From CAYXWM01 sp964468805 (GTDB lineage: Bacteria; Bacillota; Clostridia; Lachnospirales; WRBF01): a stretch of 51,394 nucleotides of DNA. Under the pieces are notes generated by a model. The model was not told the origin of the DNA and made no database searches. It saw only the letters and a list, made by a program, of their open reading frames with translations. Location of the stretch: contig CAYXWM010000012.1 in NCBI GenBank assembly GCA_964468805.1, positions 1-51,394 of the forward strand. Direction: 5' to 3'. Shown piece after piece: positions 15,497 through 24,716 of this stretch (the stretch's first letter is position 1; every line of letters begins with the position of its first letter). Both the position numbers and the translations under genes were made by a program.

Positions 15497-17890
15497 GTGA
15501 TAGAAGAACTTAAATACAATGAGTTAAAAAATAATTTCGATATAGGTTGTTTAAAATTTCAGACCACAGCCCAAGTTGATGCTTATTACGGCATAATCGG
15601 TCAGGAAAGAGCGGTAAAGGCTTTGGATTTCGGCTTTAACGTAAAATCCAAGGGATACAATATCTATGTATCCGGCATACCCGGGACAGGAAAAACCACC
15701 TTTGCCAAGTCCTATGCGGAAAAAATAGCCGCCAAAGAAGAAACCCCAAACGATTTATGCTATATATACAATTTTAAAAATCCAAAATGCCCAAAAGTTT
15801 TGTCCTTGCCTCCGGGTTGGGGTGTTGTATTAAAGGAAGAGCTTGAGGAGCTGATTAACAGATTTCTAACCGAATTGCCCAAGGTCTTCGGTTCCAAAGA
15901 TTTTGAAAGCAGTAAATACGATATAGTTAAAGGATTTCAAATTAAACGAGACGAAATTATCAAAGAAATGACTGAGGAAGCCAAATCTCAAAATTTCGGC
16001 GTAAAGAGCACAAATACGGGAATATACTTTATGCCCATAGTTGAAGGAGAGGTTATCTCCGAAGAACAGTTTGAGGCTCTCTCACAAGAAGAAAAGGATA
16101 AAATTTCGCAAAATTCCGAAGTTATTCAAAAATATGCCCAAGATGCCATGCGTTCCATCAAGGAGTTTGAAAAAGCCACCCGTTCCGAAGTAGAAAGTTT
16201 GGAATACAGCATAGGTCTTTTTACCGTGGGCTATCATATGAGCCGTTTGCTGGAAAAATATCAAGACAATGAGGAGATAGTTTCTTATCTTTTGGCTGTT
16301 AAAGAAGATATACTCAATAACATTTCCGACTTTATGGAAACGGAAAGTTCCGAGGAGGACTCCATAGCCGGTATTTTGCCCTGGTATCAAAAAAAATCTC
16401 AAGACGACGGTATGTCCAAATACAAAATTAACGTTATTACAGACAACACCAACCAAAAAGGTGCTCCCGTAATTGTGGATTTCAACCCTACTTATACAAA
16501 CCTAATTGGCGAAATAGAATACGACAACGAATTCGGAAACCTAACCACCGACTTTATGAAGATAAAGCCCGGGCTGCTCCACAAAGCCAACGGCGGTTAC
16601 CTGATTTTACAGGCATATGACGTGCTTACCAATCCCCATGCTTGGGAAACCCTGCGTAGGGTGTTGCTCACCGGAGAAATAGTAATAGATACCATGCGTG
16701 AATTTTCCACCGGGGTTTTGGTATCCGGCATAAAACCGGAACCCATCAAAACCAATATTAAACTTATATTGGTGGGCACCGGCTTTTATTATGACCTGCT
16801 TTACAGCTACGACGACCAGTTCCAAAAACTCTTTAAAATCTTGGCTCAATTTGATTACGAAATACCCTGCAACGAAAAATATGTGGGTGAAATTGTTACC
16901 TTTATTAAGGCTTTTGTAAAAAAAGAGCAAACAGCGGAATTTGATTACAAGGCTGTTGCGGCTATAATAGAATTTTCTTCACGCCTGGCGGAACGCCAAG
17001 ACAAACTTACGGCACAATTTTCCCAAATTACCGAAATACTTGTACAAGCCGCAACCTGGGCTAAAATGGACAATGCTGAGGTAATTACGGATGTATACGT
17101 TCGCAAGGCGATCGACGAAAGAGAGTTTCGTCTGAATATGTACGAAGAAAAATTGTCTCAAATGATAGAAGAAGATATTATCATGATAGATACAGCCGGA
17201 GAAAAGGTTGGTCAAATTAACGGTCTTGCTGTTTTGGATTACGGAGATTATGCTTTCGCCAAACCCAGCCGTATTACCACCACAACTTATCTGGGTAAAG
17301 CCGGTATTATAAACATAGAAAAAGAAGCGGAATTAAGCGGCTCCATTCATGATAAGGGTATTTCCGTTTTATGCGGCTATTTGGGGCAGACCTATGCACA
17401 GGAATTTCCGCTTACTTTGTCTTGCAGGGTTTGTTTCGAGCAGACATATTACGGCATAGACGGAGACTCTGCCTCCTCAACGGAGTTGTTTGCCATACTG
17501 TCCAGCCTTGCCAACGCTCCCATCAAGCAAGGTATAGCCGTTACCGGCTCCATTAACCAAAGAGGCGAAATTCAACCCATAGGCGGCGTAACTTATAAAA
17601 TAGAAGGTTTCTTTGACCTATGCCAAAAACGCGGTCTTACCGGTACTCAAGGCGTTATAATACCCCAAAAGAACGTTAAGGATTTGGTGCTTAAAGATAA
17701 CGTTATAGAAGCCGTAAAAGACGGTATGTTCCACATATACCCCATTACCCACGTAGACCAAGGCATAGAAATCCTAACCGGAATACCCGCGGGAACACCC
17801 AACGAAAAGGGAAAATACGATGCCAACTCCATACACGGCAGGGTAATGAAACGCTTAAAAGAGTTCCATAAAAAATCTATAGACGAATAA
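15497..17890 (+). CDS. Lon-like ATP-dependent protease (AAA_32 / LonC-type)
   Basis: A 797-residue AAA+ protease of the Lon-like group that lacks the classical Lon N-terminal domain. Walker A is GIPGTGKTT (60-68). A long helical insertion (about 130-310) separates it from the KPGLLHKANGGYLILQ region and the rest of the ATPase. The C-terminal Lon protease domain has the catalytic dyad Ser658 (GDSASS) and Lys701 (GGVTYK). The 43-residue spacing equals that of E. coli Lon (Ser679/Lys722). No transmembrane segments, so it is soluble. The GTG start follows AAGAGGTG. Single gene with an operator-like palindrome over its promoter. Substrates are unknown. Confidence 0.93.
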   Translation: MIEELKYNELKNNFDIGCLKFQTTAQVDAYYGIIGQERAVKALDFGFNVKSKGYNIYVSGIPGTGKTTFAKSYAEKIAAKEETPNDLCYIYNFKNPKCPKVLSLPPGWGVVLKEELEELINRFLTELPKVFGSKDFESSKYDIVKGFQIKRDEIIKEMTEEAKSQNFGVKSTNTGIYFMPIVEGEVISEEQFEALSQEEKDKISQNSEVIQKYAQDAMRSIKEFEKATRSEVESLEYSIGLFTVGYHMSRLLEKYQDNEEIVSYLLAVKEDILNNISDFMETESSEEDSIAGILPWYQKKSQDDGMSKYKINVITDNTNQKGAPVIVDFNPTYTNLIGEIEYDNEFGNLTTDFMKIKPGLLHKANGGYLILQAYDVLTNPHAWETLRRVLLTGEIVIDTMREFSTGVLVSGIKPEPIKTNIKLILVGTGFYYDLLYSYDDQFQKLFKILAQFDYEIPCNEKYVGEIVTFIKAFVKKEQTAEFDYKAVAAIIEFSSRLAERQDKLTAQFSQITEILVQAATWAKMDNAEVITDVYVRKAIDEREFRLNMYEEKLSQMIEEDIIMIDTAGEKVGQINGLAVLDYGDYAFAKPSRITTTTYLGKAGIINIEKEAELSGSIHDKGISVLCGYLGQTYAQEFPLTLSCRVCFEQTYYGIDGDSASSTELFAILSSLANAPIKQGIAVTGSINQRGEIQPIGGVTYKIEGFFDLCQKRGLTGTQGVIIPQKNVKDLVLKDNVIEAVKDGMFHIYPITHVDQGIEILTGIPAGTPNEKGKYDANSIHGRVMKRLKEFHKKSIDE

Positions 17891-17978
17891 CCCGGATTAT
17901 GACTTTTTTTGATATTTTCATAAGAACACTTGCTTTATTTTGCAATTTATGGTAATACATTTTATAATTAAAAAAGGG

Positions 17979-18017
17979 TTTGGGGAAAACTTTTACGGAT
18001 ATAAAGTTTTCCCCAAA
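17979..18017. repeat. E-family hairpin repeat
   Basis: Perfect 15-bp inverted repeat TTTGGGGAAAACTTT (17979-17993) / AAAGTTTTCCCCAAA (18003-18017), between the Lon-like gene and the ppx-ppk operon. Confidence 0.7.
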
Positions 18018-18101
18018 GTTTTAGCCTGTATAAAGTATAAAATTTTCCTTCTTCAAACTAATTTTAATACTGTGGATTGTATCAGCTTATGGGAGGTATA
18101 T

Positions 18102-19643
18102 ATGAATAAAAAAGGCAAAGAAAACGAAGTATATGCTGTAATCGATATAGGCTCCAACGAGGTACGCTTCCGTGTAGCTCAAAGCGGTAAAAGCCATTTA
18201 AAATATTTGGAAAGCCTGTCTTATCCCATAGCTCTGGGCAGAGATACCTTTGATACAGGAAAAATCAGCTTTGAAAAAATTGAAAAAACCTGTGAAATTA
18301 TTAAGAATTTTTTGCAGGTGGCTTCCGAATACAACGTTACTCATGTAAAAGCCATAGCAACCTCCGCAATCAGAGAGGCAACCAACAGAGAGTATATTCT
18401 TGACCAAATTAAAATCAAAACTTCTCTGAATGTTGAGGTTATAGACGATGCCGAAGAAAAAATTTGGCTATACAAATTAATGAAATATCTTACCGACCCC
18501 AAGCTGACCAATTCCGCTATGATGATATTTATAGGTTCCGGAAGCATAGGTATTTCCGTAATGGAAAACGATATAATTCGCTATGCTCAAAACATTAAGA
18601 TGGGTTCCATGCGTATAAGCGAAATTTTTACAGAAGTTCACGAAACTTCCGATGAGTTTTATCTGGTTGTGGAAGAATATTTCAACAGCTTTTTGGATTT
18701 GTTTGAGAAAAATTTACCGGGCAATATCAAGCATTTTATAGCCTCCGGAAACGAGATCTCTATAATAGGCGAGCTTTGCGAGGCTCATACGGAAAATTTT
18801 CTTCTGTACATATCCAAAGAAAAATTAAACAATCTCTACAACAAAATGAAATTTATGTCCGTAGAAAGAATTTGTTTGGATTATGAACTGCCCGAAGAAA
18901 TAGCAGAGGTAATTATTCCGGCTCTTTGCATTTACAACAACCTTCTAAACCTTACCAAAGCCCAACAAATCGTAGCTCCCGTAATATATCTTTCGGATGC
19001 TGTTATATTCTCCATGGTACATCCTGAGGAATATACCTCCATCAGCAAGGAATTTAACAAGCACACCATCTTTTCCGCCAGAAAAATCAGCGAGCGTTAC
19101 TATGTGCCTCACGGTCATGTGGACCGGGTTGTTAACTTTTCCGTTAAAATATTTGATAAAATGAAGAAAATACACGGCATGGGCTCCAAGGAAAAATTAC
19201 TGCTTCAGATGGCGGCAATCCTACATGACGTGGGTAAATATATTAATGTACAAGACCATTACTATCACTCATACAATATTATCAAAGGTCTGGATCTTGT
19301 TGGGCTGAATAACAGAGAAAAGGAAATTGTGGCTTCTATGAGTTTGTATCACAGCCGAATTACTCCCTTTAGCCAACAGGGCAGTTACAACACCCTTGCT
19401 CCGGAGGACAGAGTGCTTGTTTCTAAACTCACAGCCATACTTCGCCTGGCAGATTCCTTGGACAGAAGCCATTCCGAAAAGTTTGACAGTATAGACGTAA
19501 AAATTACAGACGAAAACTTGGTCATAACCATACAATCCGATAAAAATACAGACTTGGAACAATGGTCCTTTAACGAAAAGGGTAGATTCTTTACCGAGGT
19601 ATTCGGAATAAAGGCTATTTTAAAAAAGAAGAAGGTGCAATAA
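18102..19643 (+). CDS. ppx: Exopolyphosphatase / pppGpp phosphohydrolase (Ppx/GppA) with HD domain
   Basis: A 513-residue Ppx/GppA-family enzyme that removes phosphate from polyphosphate chains and/or hydrolyses pppGpp. The N-terminal ASKHA-fold domain begins YAVIDIGSNEVRFRV (the Asp-Ile-Gly-Ser-Asn phosphate-binding loop). The second loop differs from the usual GGGS, reading FIGSGSIGISV. The C-terminal third is an HD-type domain (AAILHDVGKY, later YHS and LADSLDRSH), which occurs in long Ppx proteins. The ATG at 18102 is chosen because GGGAGG lies seven bases upstream. The frame extends back to 17940, but that segment overlaps a repeat hairpin and has no ribosome site. ppk begins one base after its stop, so polyphosphate synthesis and breakdown are co-expressed. 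Confidence 0.92.
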   Translation: MNKKGKENEVYAVIDIGSNEVRFRVAQSGKSHLKYLESLSYPIALGRDTFDTGKISFEKIEKTCEIIKNFLQVASEYNVTHVKAIATSAIREATNREYILDQIKIKTSLNVEVIDDAEEKIWLYKLMKYLTDPKLTNSAMMIFIGSGSIGISVMENDIIRYAQNIKMGSMRISEIFTEVHETSDEFYLVVEEYFNSFLDLFEKNLPGNIKHFIASGNEISIIGELCEAHTENFLLYISKEKLNNLYNKMKFMSVERICLDYELPEEIAEVIIPALCIYNNLLNLTKAQQIVAPVIYLSDAVIFSMVHPEEYTSISKEFNKHTIFSARKISERYYVPHGHVDRVVNFSVKIFDKMKKIHGMGSKEKLLLQMAAILHDVGKYINVQDHYYHSYNIIKGLDLVGLNNREKEIVASMSLYHSRITPFSQQGSYNTLAPEDRVLVSKLTAILRLADSLDRSHSEKFDSIDVKITDENLVITIQSDKNTDLEQWSFNEKGRFFTEVFGIKAILKKKKVQ

Positions 19644-19644
19644 T

Positions 19645-21744
19645 ATGGACTTAAACAATCCCCGGTATTATTTTAACAGGGAATTGAGTTGGCTGGAATT
19701 TAACGAAAGAGTTCTGGAAGAAGCCCTGGACAAGAGCAATCCTATACTGGAACGCCTAAAATTTCTTGCTATTTCCGCATCCAATCTTGATGAGTTTTTT
19801 ATGGTCAGGGTAGCCGGCTTAATGGACCAAGTTGTTGCGGAATTTAAGGGCAAAGATATGGCAGGCTATACTTCCTCGGAACAGCTTAAAGAAATAAGCA
19901 AAAAAGTTCATGCAATGGTTAACAAGCAATACAAATGCCTTAAAAGCGTACTTCCGGCTTTGGAGAAGGAAAATGCTTATTTTATAAAGTTTGATAAGCT
20001 TAATTCCAAACAATTGGAGTTTGTGGAGAGATATTTCGAAACCACCGTTTACCCCATAGTTACCCCCATGGCTATAGACCAAAGCCGACCTTTGCCTTTG
20101 CTGGTCAATAAATCAATCAACCTGATTATAGAACTTCTGGACAAGGACAACCCCAAAGAACCGGACTTTGCCGTTGTTCCCGTTCCTACGGTAATTCCCA
20201 GGATAATTTCCTTACCCTCTGCAGACGACAAAAAACAGTTTATCTTACTTGAGGATATTATCAAAGAATACATAGACAGACTGTTCTGCGGACATAAGGT
20301 ATTGCATTCCTATTGTTTCAGGGTTACGAGGGATTCGGACTTGACCCTTGAAGAAGAAGACGTAGCCGACCTGCTTTCGGAAATCGAGGAAAGCATAAAG
20401 AGACGCAAATGGGGCGACCCGGTGCGGTTGGAAATAGAGCAAAATATGGTTAAGAGTTGCAGAAAATTCCTTGAAAGCCGTCTGGAATTGGACGAGGAGG
20501 ATATATACGAAATCCCGAGCATTTTGGATTTAACAATTTGGATGGGTTTTTCTTCCCGCAAGGAATATTCACATTTAACCCATACTCCTCTGCCTCCGCA
20601 ACCCTGTGTGGAATTTATGGACAGGGATATTTTCGAAGCCATACGGGAAAACGACATCTTGGTTCATCACCCCTACGAATCCTTTGAAAGTGTATTGAAT
20701 TTTGTGCAGACGGCGGCAAACGACCCTAACGTACTTGCCATTAAACAAACCCTATATCGTGTATCCGGAAATTCTCCCATAGTTCAAGCATTAATAAAAG
20801 CCGCCGAAAATGGAAAACAGGTTACGGTACTGGTGGAATTGAAGGCACGTTTTGATGAGGAAAACAATATCCTCTGGGCGAAGAAGCTGGAAAAGGCCGG
20901 CTGTCACGTTATATACGGGCTGGTAGGCTTAAAAATACACTGCAAAATATGTTTGGTGGTACGTAACGACGATGACGGCATACGCCGCTATATACATCTG
21001 GGTACTGGAAATTACAATGACAGTACCGCAAAGATTTATACGGACTTGGGCTTTTTCACCTGCAAGGAGTCTTTCGGAAAGGATATATCCACCCTTTTCA
21101 ACCTTTTGACCGGTTATTCGGCAAATATGGATTGGAACAAAATTTCCGTTGCACCGGCAACTCTGCGAAAAACCCTGTTGAAATTAATCGAAAACGAGAC
21201 AAAAAATGCTCAAGCCGGGAAATCGGCGGGAATAACAGCGAAAATGAACGCCATAGGCGACCAAGAAATAATAAAAGCCCTTTATAAGGCATCCATGGCA
21301 GGGGTTAAAATAAAGCTTATAGTGCGTGGAATTTGCTGCCTAAAGGCGGGAATTGAGGGTATCAGCGATAATATTACTGTGGTCAGTATAGTAGACAGGT
21401 TTTTGGAACACAGCCGTATTTTCTTATTTGAAAACGAAGGTAATCCCAAGATTTATCTTTCCTCTGCCGACTGGCGTACCCGTAACCTTGACAGACGGGT
21501 AGAGGTTGCCTTTCCCATAGAATCGCCGCCTTTAAAACAAAGGCTCATAGAGTTGTTAAACTACACTTTGCAAGATACCGTAAAACTCCGTGTTCAACAG
21601 CCGGACGGCTCTTACGTACGGGTTGATAGGCGAGGAAAAGAATCCCTTCATTCTCAACTGCTGTTCTACGAACTGTCCCAAAAAAGGGTAGCAAAAAACA
21701 AAGAAGATAAAAAACCCGAAATGTTTCGCCCGATAATGGAGTAA
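19645..21744 (+). CDS. ppk: Polyphosphate kinase 1
   Basis: PPK1 (699 residues, usual length) reversibly transfers the gamma-phosphate of ATP to a growing polyphosphate chain at the membrane periphery. The N-terminal domain begins YFNRELSWLEFNERVLEEA, a family hallmark, and SASNLDEFFMVRVAG follows. The two phospholipase-D-like catalytic domains carry His432 (GLKIHCK), the autophosphorylated residue position, and His589 (LEHSRIF), equivalent to E. coli His435 and His592. HLGTGNYND is also intact. The start one base after ppx and the AAGGTG site eight bases upstream are unambiguous. With ppx it forms a two-gene polyphosphate/stringent-response operon. Confidence 0.98.
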   Translation: MDLNNPRYYFNRELSWLEFNERVLEEALDKSNPILERLKFLAISASNLDEFFMVRVAGLMDQVVAEFKGKDMAGYTSSEQLKEISKKVHAMVNKQYKCLKSVLPALEKENAYFIKFDKLNSKQLEFVERYFETTVYPIVTPMAIDQSRPLPLLVNKSINLIIELLDKDNPKEPDFAVVPVPTVIPRIISLPSADDKKQFILLEDIIKEYIDRLFCGHKVLHSYCFRVTRDSDLTLEEEDVADLLSEIEESIKRRKWGDPVRLEIEQNMVKSCRKFLESRLELDEEDIYEIPSILDLTIWMGFSSRKEYSHLTHTPLPPQPCVEFMDRDIFEAIRENDILVHHPYESFESVLNFVQTAANDPNVLAIKQTLYRVSGNSPIVQALIKAAENGKQVTVLVELKARFDEENNILWAKKLEKAGCHVIYGLVGLKIHCKICLVVRNDDDGIRRYIHLGTGNYNDSTAKIYTDLGFFTCKESFGKDISTLFNLLTGYSANMDWNKISVAPATLRKTLLKLIENETKNAQAGKSAGITAKMNAIGDQEIIKALYKASMAGVKIKLIVRGICCLKAGIEGISDNITVVSIVDRFLEHSRIFLFENEGNPKIYLSSADWRTRNLDRRVEVAFPIESPPLKQRLIELLNYTLQDTVKLRVQQPDGSYVRVDRRGKESLHSQLLFYELSQKRVAKNKEDKKPEMFRPIME

Positions 21745-21848
21745 AAAGACCTTTAGGGCGAAAACCTTTTTTCCAAAAAAGCCCGACAAGAAAGTGATTC
21801 CTATATTCTTCGCACATTAAAATTTTGCAAGACTTTTTATAACAGTTA

Positions 21849-21876
21849 TTGCATGTTGCAATAAACATGATATAAT
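21849..21876 (+). promoter_or_regulatory. Promoter of the aldehyde oxidoreductase gene
   Basis: TTGCAT (21849-21854), 16 bases, perfect TATAAT (21871-21876). It implies a leader of about 150 nt before the ATG at 22034. Confidence 0.65.
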
Positions 21877-21879
21877 TAT

Positions 21880-22033
21880 ATTGACCCGAGTTTTTCCTTT
21901 TTCTTTGTGAAACAGGTAAAACCGTTAGGGTGTTTTATAAAACGCCTCCCGTGTTTGGAAAGGGTCTAATCTAAAATTCCGGTTCCTGATAAATTAATGT
22001 AAGCCGGGAACCCATGTGAAAGGATTGAATAAG
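21880..22033 (+). promoter_or_regulatory. Structured 5' leader of aor (possible Moco/Tuco-type riboswitch)
   Basis: The leader holds a strong hairpin at 21928-21950 (GTGTTT / AAACGC plus flanking G-C pairs) ending in GCCTCCC, then GGAAAGGG, and a second stem GGTTCC (21981-21986) / GGAACC (22007-22012) just before the ribosome site. The product binds a tungsten or molybdenum pterin, and such genes are sometimes preceded by the Moco/Tuco RNA motif. Whether this leader is that motif cannot be decided by eye. Confidence 0.35.
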
Positions 22034-23827
22034 ATGAAGACTACTTACTGCGGAAAAATGCTGCGCATTAATCTGACAGACGGTTCTGTTAAGGTTGAGG
22101 AAACCAATCTTCAGACAGCGACCAAATTTTTAGGCGGACGTGGATTAGGCACCAAAATTTTGTTGGACGAAGGCGTGGCAAAGGTTGACCCGCTCTCTCC
22201 CGAAAATAAACTTGCATTTATGACCGGTCCTTTGACAGGTGCTCCGGTTCCCACAGGCGGGCGTTATATGGTTGTAACCAAATCTCCTTTGACCGGAATG
22301 ATAGCTTCCTCAAACTCCGGCGGTACTTGGGGTGCCAAGTTGAAATATGCCGGCTGGGACGGAATTATCGTTGAAGGAAAATCAGCAGAACCGGTGTACA
22401 TAAATATTGAAGATGATAAAGTTGAAATAAAATCCGCCAAAGATTTTTGGGGTAAGACTTCTGAAGAAATGATCGAAGCCGTAAAAGATATTTATCCCAA
22501 GGCAGCCGTTTTGAATATTGGACCTGCCGGCGAAAATTGCTCTCTATTGGCATGTATAATGAACGACAGCGATCGTGCTGCCGGTCGTTCCGGTGTTGGT
22601 GCGGTTATGGGTTCCAAAAACCTTAAAGCCATTACCGTTACGGCTTCAAAATCGGTTGTTGAGCCCCATGACGCCGATAAACTTAAAGCTACCGTTACAA
22701 ATTGCCTTGCAAAAATCAAAGAAAACGGCGTAACCGGTCAAGGGCTTCCTACCTTCGGTACAGCCGTATTGGTTAATATAATCAACAACGTAGGTTCTTT
22801 CCCGACCAAAAACTGGCAAGAATCCTATTTCGAAAAAGCCGATGAAACCTCCGGCGAAACTCTTAAAGAAAAACATCTGGTTAAACAAGGTTTCTGCCAT
22901 CGTTGCCCCATAGGTTGCGGTCGTGTGGTTAAAGTCAACGACAAAGTAGTAGGCGGTCCAGAATACGAAACCCTCTGGGCTTACGGCGGAAACTGCGGTA
23001 ACGACGACTTGGAATCCATCAACGAAGCCAACTTCTGGTGTAATGAGCTGGGTATGGATGCAATTTCCGTTCCCTGTACTATCGCCGCCGCTATGGAACT
23101 TTACCAAAAAGGTCTTATCAAAGAAGAAGAATGCGAAGGCGTTCCTTTGGTTTGGGGTAGCGGAAAAGCCATTGTTGAATGGACAAAACGCATGGGTAAG
23201 GGCGAAACCAAGCTGGGTAAATTAATGGCTGACGGTTCCTACAGACTTTGCGAGCATTACGGACATCCGGAAATCTCCATGACCGTTAAGAAACAAGAAT
23301 TGCCTGCGTACGATGCCCGTGGTATCCAAGGTATAGGTATCACTTACGCTACCAGTAATCGCGGCGGTTGCCATGTTCGCGGATATATGATTTCTCCCGA
23401 AATCCTTGCCCTTCCGGAACAACTTGACCGTTTTGCCACTGAAGGTAAGGCTACCTGGACAAAAATATTCCAAGACCTTACAGCGGTTATAGACTCAACC
23501 GGTATGTGCTTGTTTACATCCTTTGCTTTGGGTGCTCAAGAATATGCCGACCTTATAAACAATGCCACAGGCACAACTCATGACGTTGCTTCCGTTCTTG
23601 AATTGGGCGAAAGAATCTACAACGTAGAACGTCTTTTCAACAAAGAAGCCGGCATGAAGCCAAGCGACGATAGCTTACCAAAACGCCTCCTGCAAGACCC
23701 CATACCGGACGGTCCTTCTAAAGGCGAATTAAGCAAACTTGCTGTAACTTTGCCCGAATATTACAAAGTTCGCGGTTGGGTAGACGCTTTCCCCACTCAA
23801 GAAACTTTGGATCGCTTGGGTTTATAA
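22034..23827 (+). CDS. aor: Aldehyde ferredoxin oxidoreductase (tungsten/molybdenum pterin enzyme)
   Basis: A 597-residue cytosolic enzyme of the AOR family, which oxidises aldehydes to carboxylic acids, or reduces acids, with ferredoxin at a tungsten bis-pterin centre. The [4Fe-4S] ligands Cys288, Cys291, Cys295 and Cys492 are present; the spacing CxxCxxxC and DSTGMC agree with the Pyrococcus enzyme (288/291/295/494). The N-terminal domain begins GKMLRINLTDGSV and has GGRGLGTKIL, as in the family. The ATG at 22034 is used because AAAGGA lies nine bases upstream; the in-frame GTG at 22016 has no site. The next gene on this strand is a MoaD/ThiS-like carrier 560 bases on. Substrate unknown. 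Confidence 0.95.
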   Translation: MKTTYCGKMLRINLTDGSVKVEETNLQTATKFLGGRGLGTKILLDEGVAKVDPLSPENKLAFMTGPLTGAPVPTGGRYMVVTKSPLTGMIASSNSGGTWGAKLKYAGWDGIIVEGKSAEPVYINIEDDKVEIKSAKDFWGKTSEEMIEAVKDIYPKAAVLNIGPAGENCSLLACIMNDSDRAAGRSGVGAVMGSKNLKAITVTASKSVVEPHDADKLKATVTNCLAKIKENGVTGQGLPTFGTAVLVNIINNVGSFPTKNWQESYFEKADETSGETLKEKHLVKQGFCHRCPIGCGRVVKVNDKVVGGPEYETLWAYGGNCGNDDLESINEANFWCNELGMDAISVPCTIAAAMELYQKGLIKEEECEGVPLVWGSGKAIVEWTKRMGKGETKLGKLMADGSYRLCEHYGHPEISMTVKKQELPAYDARGIQGIGITYATSNRGGCHVRGYMISPEILALPEQLDRFATEGKATWTKIFQDLTAVIDSTGMCLFTSFALGAQEYADLINNATGTTHDVASVLELGERIYNVERLFNKEAGMKPSDDSLPKRLLQDPIPDGPSKGELSKLAVTLPEYYKVRGWVDAFPTQETLDRLGL

Positions 23828-23891
23828 TAATCTTGTTTTTAAAGGTTGAATATGTTTCCGTCAAACACACCCCGGCATATTCCCTACACTT

Positions 23892-23923
23892 ACAACCATC
23901 GGACTCACGATGGTTGTTTTTTT
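23892..23923 (+). terminator. Rho-independent terminator of aor
   Basis: Perfect 10-bp stem ACAACCATCG (23892-23901) / CGATGGTTGT (23908-23917), six-base loop, then TTTTTT. About 65 bases after the aor stop. Confidence 0.92.
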
Positions 23924-24014
23924 GGTAAAAGTGGGTTAAAAAATTAAACAAATAAATGAAGTAAACTAAGTAACAGTGTGTTATAGTATTAAGGTAAACT
24001 AATCTTAACATAGG

Positions 24015-24152
24015 TATACTTAATTGCATAAGGAATAGTAACAAAAGCTATTCTTCGTAAACGGTTCGCTCTTGTGTTTTTATAAAAAAACACCGGTCGC
24101 TCACCGCTACGAATATACGCTTTTGTTACTACTCAACTCGAAATTAAGTATA
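24015..24152. repeat. Palindromic repeat family A, copy A2
   Basis: A 138-bp imperfect palindrome with tips TATACTTAAT / ATTAAGTATA, inner arms AGTAACAAAAGC / GCTTTTGTTACT, further arms TTCGTA / TACGAA and centre GTGTTTTTATAAAAAAACAC. Best-preserved copy, used here as reference. Confidence 0.85.
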
Positions 24153-24294
24153 ATACTATTTCTTATTAAAAACGTAGATATATTTGTTTTATTGCGAATG
24201 TGAACGAATAGGTATTTTTCTGGGGTTTTTGCAGAAAACGCAGTGAGTGAACGACAGTAGCAAATATATCTGTACATTAGCCCGGAAATAGTAT
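24153..24294. repeat. Palindromic repeat family B, copy B2
   Basis: A 142-bp element with tips ATACTATTTC / GAAATAGTAT and inner arms AGATATATTTG / CAAATATATCT. It begins at the base after repeat A2 and is the inverted counterpart of 11595-11744. Confidence 0.75.
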
Positions 24295-24390
24295 AAGACG
24301 CGGTGTTTTAAGAAAAAACTACCCGCAATCAAGCCTTTTGCAGTACCTTTTTTAAACCTGAACGGCACTTAATAATTTTCGGAGGTTAAG

Positions 24391-24612
24391 ATGATAGAGG
24401 TTCGCTTCTTTGCCACATTAAGAGAAAACAGAGGCAAAATTGTACATTTGGATGCACCCGGTATCTCAAAAGCAGGAGATATTCTGCAACATTTTGGGAT
24501 TATCCCCGAGGACGTAGCCATACTGCTGATTAACGGCAGACATTCCAAACCCGGAGATGGGGTTAGTGACGGAGATGTGATAGCCCTTTTTCCTCCGGTA
24601 GGAGGTGGTTGA
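24391..24612 (+). CDS. MoaD/ThiS-family sulfur carrier protein
   Basis: A 73-residue ubiquitin-like (beta-grasp) protein ending in PVGGG. The C-terminal Gly-Gly is adenylated and then thiocarboxylated by a MoeB/ThiF-type enzyme. It begins MIEVRFFATLRENRGK, typical of MoaD, which supplies sulfur for molybdopterin/tungstopterin. Carriers of this family next to AOR genes are commonly tied to the tungsten-pterin cofactor, which is the likeliest role; a ThiS-like role in other sulfur transfers cannot be excluded, since a sulfur amino acid block follows. No activating E1-like enzyme or other moa gene is in the window. GGAGG lies five bases before the ATG. Confidence 0.88.
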   Translation: MIEVRFFATLRENRGKIVHLDAPGISKAGDILQHFGIIPEDVAILLINGRHSKPGDGVSDGDVIALFPPVGGG

Positions 24613-24667
24613 GGCAAATAGGGTGATATAAAAGGAAATTATTTATAAATTTTAACTTTTTATACTC

Positions 24668-24696
24668 TTGTATTCCTATTTACCCCCGTATATAAT
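24668..24696 (+). promoter_or_regulatory. Promoter of the Rrf2 regulator gene
   Basis: TTGTAT (24668-24673), 17 bases, perfect TATAAT (24691-24696), about 20 bases before the GTG start. The leader is very short. Confidence 0.7.
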
Positions 24697-24716
24697 GGGA
24701 CTATGGAGGAGATTAT

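Larger units (their letters stand above)
23828..24390. other. 563-bp intergenic region with abutting A and B repeats
   Basis: It contains the aor terminator, then repeat A2 (24015-24152) directly followed by repeat B2 (24153-24294). The last 95 bases lead into the MoaD-like gene. No gene is supported. Confidence 0.6.

Noticed and set aside
17940..18101. 54-residue N-terminal extension of the Ppx/GppA protein
   Set aside because: It crosses an E hairpin and has no ribosome site. GGGAGG before the ATG at 18102 gives the natural start.
22646..23107. 153-codon minus-strand frame
   Set aside because: Antisense to the well-supported aor gene.
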